The notes beneath the pieces were generated by a model. It had not been told where the DNA came from, ran no database searches, and saw only the letters and a program-made list of their open reading frames with translations. Shown piece after piece: positions 60,279 to 64,000 of a stretch of 64,000 bases of DNA. This DNA comes from CAYVTZ01 sp964454685. GTDB lineage: Bacteria; Bacillota; Clostridia; Christensenellales; Christensenellaceae. The DNA lies in assembly GCA_964454685.1 (NCBI GenBank), contig CAYVTZ010000004.1, forward strand, positions 52,740 through 116,739, given 5' to 3'. Position 1 is the stretch's first letter; each line of letters opens with the position of its first letter. A program made the position numbers and the translations under genes.

Positions 60279-61079
60279 TTAATGATTTTCCGCAGATAAA
60301 TATGCCGCATATGCAGCGCAGCCCGCCTCAAGCGGCGCACTCAGCACTATTTTTTTGTTCAATACCTCCTCCAGTATGCTTTTCAGATGCCTGCACGCAT
60401 GCAGCGGCTCTGTCAAAACAATGCGCCGAACTCCACTCCACGCGCTTTCCTGCCGGAGCACATCGCGCACCTGCTCTGCCCACGCGTAATACGCCGCTTT
60501 CACAAAGTGCCCCGGACCATGCCGATCCGTAATGCCCGCAAAAGAATCGAACGCAGTGCAGGTCAGTTCTGCTACGTCCTCCGTGACACAACCGCAGGCT
60601 TCATCCATCGTTGCTTTCACTGCGCACTGCGTCCTGTCATGCAGTTGCGGAAACAGCAAAGCCTGCAACCAGCCAAAGTCCATCGAGCGTGCCAGGCGAT
60701 GACTGATCTGCAAAAAACTGGGCTTACCCTCATAGTTTTTCAGTGAGACAGACTCCATCCGGTCTTCCCACAGGATCAGCCCCTCTTGCTCCAACAGCGC
60801 CTCTGTGCCCAGCGCATAAACAACGCAAGGCTCCTCGCAGAAAAAGACTCTGCTTTCCGGCAACACCTCCAGCGCCGTTTCAACAAACACGTGCTTCAGG
60901 CTGCCTTCCAACCCAAGCACACCGATTCCGTGCAGCGGTTCCGTTGCCTGATCCCGAATCAATCGCAGCACATCCCGAAAATCCTCTACGCTGTCCTGTG
61001 TGTGTGCCAGCGCAGCGCACGCCCCCTCGCTCACCGCATAATGGATCGCCTCTTTTTGAAAAACTATGCCCGCCGTCAT
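60279..61079 (-). CDS. Unrecognised protein downstream of DhaL (possibly ASKHA-like)
   Basis: A 266-residue protein I cannot place firmly. MTAGIVFQKEAIHYAVSEGA at the start, GIGVLGLEGSLKHVFVETAL near 60, and the C-terminal GVRRIVLTEPL with LSAPLEAGCAAYAAYL resemble the alternating strand-and-loop layout of actin/hexokinase-fold (ASKHA) proteins such as FGGY kinases, but the standard phosphate-binding loops are not convincing. ATG 61079 has AAGG five bases ahead. It is the last gene of the gldA-dhaK-dhaL transcript, about 108 bp after dhaL. A role in dihydroxyacetone or glycerol metabolism or its regulation is inferred only from position. Confidence 0.5.
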   Translation of the reverse strand: MTAGIVFQKEAIHYAVSEGACAALAHTQDSVEDFRDVLRLIRDQATEPLHGIGVLGLEGSLKHVFVETALEVLPESRVFFCEEPCVVYALGTEALLEQEGLILWEDRMESVSLKNYEGKPSFLQISHRLARSMDFGWLQALLFPQLHDRTQCAVKATMDEACGCVTEDVAELTCTAFDSFAGITDRHGPGHFVKAAYYAWAEQVRDVLRQESAWSGVRRIVLTEPLHACRHLKSILEEVLNKKIVLSAPLEAGCAAYAAYLSAENH

Positions 61080-61186
61080 ACCATCCTTCACCTTCCTCAT
61101 TTCGCGCCGACTGACCGGCAACGGCGAAAGCTCAAGATCAGAGCCTTCGCCGTGCCAAACCAGTGGAGTGTTGTAAGCTTTTGTCG

Positions 61187-61813
61187 TTATTGCTGTCCCG
61201 TCATTTGCATGAAAATGATACCCACTGCCATTGCGCCCGCATCCGGATAGCTGAGACTGCGTTCTCCCACATAGGAGGCGCGCCCCTTGGTCGCGGTAAT
61301 GTTTTTGGTATCCTCAGCGCCTTGCGCCGCCGCGCGTGCCGCGCTTTGAAACGCCATGCGTATCTCGTCCCCTCTGTGCGCTGCGGCACGCAATGCTTCT
61401 GTCGCAGGAATCAGCGCATCCAGCAGTGTCTTGTCCCCGCGTTTCGCCCCGCCGCGTTTTTGAATGCCCGATACCGCCGCCTCAAACAGCTCTGCCAAGT
61501 CCATCAGCGTCAACGTTTCCTTTTCCTTGGTGCTGATTGCCGCCGCACGAAATGCCGATCCCCAAATGGGGCCGGATGCTCCGCCGCAGTGCTCGGTAAT
61601 AATCATGCTGCACCCTTTTAAAAAGCTAAAGATGCTGGTGGAATCAATTTCGTCCCACTGGCGTACCACTTCCTTGAACCCCTTTGCCACCGACATGCCA
61701 AAGTCTCCGTCGCCCGCCGCAGAATCCAGCTCGCAAAAGGGAACCTCGTTTTCAATGATAATCTGGCTCATCTGCCAAACCTTTTCTTTGATCTGTTCCA
61801 ATGACACATTCAT
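61187..61813 (-). CDS. dhaL: Dihydroxyacetone kinase ADP-binding subunit
   Basis: A 208-residue DhaL protein. It has the metal and nucleotide-binding motifs AAGDGDFGMSVAKGF and HCGGASGPIWG, and the helical-barrel pattern of the family (SLSYPDAGAMAVG near the end). In PTS-type systems DhaL works with DhaK and DhaM; in ATP-dependent ones DhaK and DhaL are fused. Here they are separate, so DhaM or ATP is needed; no dhaM is in the window. ATG 61813 follows GGAGAAAG. It is downstream of dhaK in the same operon. Confidence 0.94.
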   Translation of the reverse strand: MNVSLEQIKEKVWQMSQIIIENEVPFCELDSAAGDGDFGMSVAKGFKEVVRQWDEIDSTSIFSFLKGCSMIITEHCGGASGPIWGSAFRAAAISTKEKETLTLMDLAELFEAAVSGIQKRGGAKRGDKTLLDALIPATEALRAAAHRGDEIRMAFQSAARAAAQGAEDTKNITATKGRASYVGERSLSYPDAGAMAVGIIFMQMTGQQ

Positions 61814-61862
61814 CGTCTTTCTCCTATCCTGCTTGGCTGCTGTCGCATCACACAAGAGCGCC

Positions 61863-62852
61863 CTACACCTTCCACGCTGCCGTGTCTGCCGGAGCATCCA
61901 GATAGCGCTTCAGTTCTTCATCCAACTTCAAAAACGTCACGGATGCTCCCGCCATGTCCAGCGAGGTCATATAGTTTCCCACCAGCGTCTGCACCGCGTC
62001 CACGCCTCTGTCCTTCAAAAATTCCTGCACATCCCGATTCAAAACATACAATTCCATCATCGGTGTGCCGCCTAAACCATTAATCATAACTGCCACTTCG
62101 TCGCCGTCCAGTAACTGCATCTCTTGCTCCAGCATGGCGCACATCCGTTGTGCCAGTTGTTCGGAAGTTTGAATGGCCGTGCGCTCAATGCCCGGCTCTC
62201 CGTGGATGCCCACGCCAAATTCCATTTCACCTTCGGCCAGTTCAAAGGTCGGCGTGCCTTTTGCCGGAACCGTACAAGACGTCAATGCAAATCCGATGGA
62301 CTTCACATTGGCGATCACTTTGTTTGCAATGCGTTCCACCTCGTCTATATCACAGCCGCGCTGCGCCGCTGCGCCCGCAATTTTATGCACATACAATGTC
62401 CCCGCAACGCCGCGCCTGCCTACCGTATACAGGCTGTCCTTGACTGCGATATCGTCATTGACATACACCTTGCGCACCATTATGTCTTCTTCCTCCGCCA
62501 TCTCTGCCGCCGCTTCAAAGTTCATGATGTCGCCGGAATAATTTTTGATAATCAGCAGCGTACCCGCCTTGCTTTCCGTCTGCAAAATGGCGTTGTAGAC
62601 CTGTATGGTGGAGGGCGATGCAAATACATCCCCACACACTGCTGCCGTCAGCATGCCGCTGCCCACAAATCCCGCATGCGCCGGCTCATGTCCACTTCCG
62701 CCGCCGGAGATCAGGCATACCTTGCCTTTGTCGATTTGCGCGCGTTTGACGATACGGTATTTCGGATCATACGCAAGGGATGGATATGCCGCCGCAATGC
62801 CTTCGCACATTTGGTTTGCCACTTCCTCTACGCTGTTCAATATCTTTTTCAT
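61863..62852 (-). CDS. dhaK: Dihydroxyacetone kinase substrate-binding subunit
   Basis: A 329-residue DhaK. It has ISGGGSGHEPAHAGFVG with the substrate-binding loop, GDVFASPS, and the covalent substrate-binding histidine in FGVGIHGEPG. With DhaL it phosphorylates dihydroxyacetone to DHAP. ATG 62852 follows GGAGG and overlaps gldA by 4 bp. The pair with gldA completes a glycerol-to-DHAP route: oxidation by GldA, phosphorylation by DhaK/L. Confidence 0.96.
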   Translation of the reverse strand: MKKILNSVEEVANQMCEGIAAAYPSLAYDPKYRIVKRAQIDKGKVCLISGGGSGHEPAHAGFVGSGMLTAAVCGDVFASPSTIQVYNAILQTESKAGTLLIIKNYSGDIMNFEAAAEMAEEEDIMVRKVYVNDDIAVKDSLYTVGRRGVAGTLYVHKIAGAAAQRGCDIDEVERIANKVIANVKSIGFALTSCTVPAKGTPTFELAEGEMEFGVGIHGEPGIERTAIQTSEQLAQRMCAMLEQEMQLLDGDEVAVMINGLGGTPMMELYVLNRDVQEFLKDRGVDAVQTLVGNYMTSLDMAGASVTFLKLDEELKRYLDAPADTAAWKV

Positions 62853-63940
62853 TCGCACGCTCCTCCCAGCTGATCCGCTGCATAAATGGCCGCATACACC
62901 ATTTCCGGTGTAACGGGGAACACGGTGTTGTGGATGGTTTCACCCTCGGCACACGCTCCCTTGGCAACCGCCATGATCTTCTCCGGCGTTGGCTGCTTCA
63001 CACCCAAATCCGCTAAGCAGGTCGGTAATCCAACTGATTTGCAATACCCGATCACTGCTTCCAGCTCCGCTGCGGGGGCATTCTCCAATACCAAGTGTAC
63101 GATGGTGCCAAACGCCACCTTTTCCCCGTGGAAGCAATGGTGCGTTTCCTCCAGCACCGTCAAGCCATCATGAATGGCATGCGCCGCCGCAAGGCCGCTG
63201 CTCTCGAATCCCAAACCACTCAGCAATATATTCGCCTCGATGATGTTTTCCAGCGCAGGCGTCACCACCTTGGCTTTACACGCCGCAATCGCCTTATGCG
63301 ATTCCTCCATTAAGGTATCGTAGCACAGCCGTGCAATCGCCAACGCCGCCAGCGTACTGTTCCCGCCGGGGATGTTTTTAGAATAGGCGCGCTCACAGCT
63401 GCGCGCTTCAAAATAGGTTGCCAGCGCGTCGCCCATGCCTGAAATCAGAAACCGTACCGGCGCATTCGCAATGATCTGGCTGTCCACCAGCACCAAATCA
63501 GGATTTTTGCGGAAAAACATGTATTCCTCAAATTCCCCTTTGGCCGTATAAATGACAGCAAGCGAGCTGCAAGGGGCATCAGTCGATGCAATGGTAGGAA
63601 TGATGTATACCGGCTTGTTTTCAAAGTGAGCCACCGCCTTTGCCGTGTCCAGTGCCTTGCCGCCGCCCAATCCCAGAATCACATCGCATCCATTTGCCGT
63701 GCAAACGCCACGCAAACGCTCGATTTCCGCCTTGGTACACTCCTCACGAAATTCTCCCGAAATCATCTCAAACGGTTCTCTGCTCATCGCCTGTTCCAGC
63801 TGCTGCTGCACCCTGCCCTGATCGTCCTTGGAAGCGACCATCAGCGCTTTGCCGCCGCATTGCTTCACATACTCACCCAAATTGAGCAGTTCTCCCTCTC
63901 CCAAAACGAACTTTCCCGGTGCAATCAATACTTTTTTCAT
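62849..63940 (-). CDS. gldA: Glycerol dehydrogenase
   Basis: A 363-residue iron-containing-alcohol-dehydrogenase superfamily enzyme that oxidises glycerol to dihydroxyacetone with NAD. The nucleotide-binding GLGGGKALDTAK near residue 92, the metal-binding DALATYFEA, AAHAIHDG and HHCFHGEKVAFG (with His ligands) are intact. ATG 63940 follows GAGGAG. It is the first gene of the operon, with a promoter 15-40 bp upstream. The order gldA-dhaK-dhaL is common in Bacillota. Confidence 0.95.
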   Translation of the reverse strand: MKKVLIAPGKFVLGEGELLNLGEYVKQCGGKALMVASKDDQGRVQQQLEQAMSREPFEMISGEFREECTKAEIERLRGVCTANGCDVILGLGGGKALDTAKAVAHFENKPVYIIPTIASTDAPCSSLAVIYTAKGEFEEYMFFRKNPDLVLVDSQIIANAPVRFLISGMGDALATYFEARSCERAYSKNIPGGNSTLAALAIARLCYDTLMEESHKAIAACKAKVVTPALENIIEANILLSGLGFESSGLAAAHAIHDGLTVLEETHHCFHGEKVAFGTIVHLVLENAPAAELEAVIGYCKSVGLPTCLADLGVKQPTPEKIMAVAKGACAEGETIHNTVFPVTPEMVYAAIYAADQLGGACE

Positions 63941-63954
63941 GTGAATCTCCTCGT

Positions 63955-63989
63955 ATTATATATTTATGGTGTTTTGTACAAGTACACCA
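63955..63989 (-). promoter_or_regulatory. Promoter and nested palindrome of glycerol operon
   Basis: TATAAT on the minus strand (63955-63960) is the -10. The -35 candidate TTGTAC (63976-63981) gives a spacing of only 15 bp. The -35 lies inside a palindrome: TGGTGT (63967-63972) and ACACCA (63984-63989) flank TTGTACAA (63974-63981). A repressor at this site would cover the promoter. Confidence 0.55.
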
Positions 63990-64000
63990 TATAAAACTTG

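Overview
The window looks like chromosomal DNA from an anaerobic member of the Bacillota (Clostridia-type). The evidence is Shine-Dalgarno sites of the GGAGG type before most genes, a YaaT/PSP1-holB-tmk cluster, a CdaA-YbbR c-di-AMP module, a VanW-type envelope protein, a two-cluster ferredoxin, a ferredoxin-thioredoxin-reductase-like protein and YesN/YesM-type regulators. G+C is moderate to fairly high. I see no prophage, CRISPR array, rRNA operon or intact insertion sequence. Most genes lie on the minus strand.

Layout. (1) 1-10041: a minus-strand carbohydrate operon: SDR dehydrogenase, UroD-like methyltransferase-family protein, sugar ABC transporter (permease, binding lipoprotein, ATPase), two DeoC-type aldolases and a LacI repressor that runs off the left edge. 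A second SDR gene is transcribed divergently from a near-consensus promoter. (2) 10173-10541: an orphan Nif11-type RiPP precursor with a GG leader end and a seven-cysteine core. (3) 10706-25432: a polysaccharide operon: gmd and rmd (GDP-D-rhamnose), Wzm/Wzt exporter with a C-terminal polymer-binding domain, glycosyltransferases, ugd, manC, phosphohexomutase, a PseG-like hydrolase and a polyprenyl-phosphate glycosyltransferase. (4) 25782-30802: PRC-barrel protein, VanW-domain protein and a 912-residue acidic repeat membrane protein. (5) 31278-41789: housekeeping genes (rsmI, trmN6-like, ferredoxin, PSP1, holB, tmk, Orn/Lys/Arg decarboxylase, two small membrane proteins, ABC-F ATPase), then a NERD nuclease-like protein and a PAP2 phosphatase. 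(6) 41854-46327: a signalling operon: MinD-like ATPase, YbbR, CdaA, SpoIIE-type phosphatase and two small proteins. (7) 46576-51375: two small plus-strand proteins, a periplasmic-sensor diguanylate cyclase, a HerA-like ATPase and a LytTR regulator. (8) 51704-56981: a 1392-residue secreted M6-like metalloprotease with seven InlB-type repeats, tRNA-Leu(UAA), and a glutaredoxin/FTR-rubredoxin pair. (9) 57105-63940: a YesN/YesM two-component pair and a glycerol/dihydroxyacetone operon (gldA-dhaK-dhaL plus an unrecognised protein).

How they work together. Region 1 is a self-contained uptake and catabolism unit: import, oxidation or reduction by SDRs, and aldol cleavage. A LacI protein probably controls it; two shared half-site sequences lie at the divergent promoters. 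Region 3 can make GDP-mannose, convert it to GDP-D-rhamnose, build a chain and export it through an ABC transporter. Region 9 oxidises glycerol to dihydroxyacetone and phosphorylates it. The least-explained objects are the orphan RiPP precursor, the 912-residue repeat protein, the structured element inside the sugar operon (2618-2770), the solitary PseG-like gene, and the thiol-redox pair beside the tRNA. All functional statements come from reading the sequence by eye; no database search was run.
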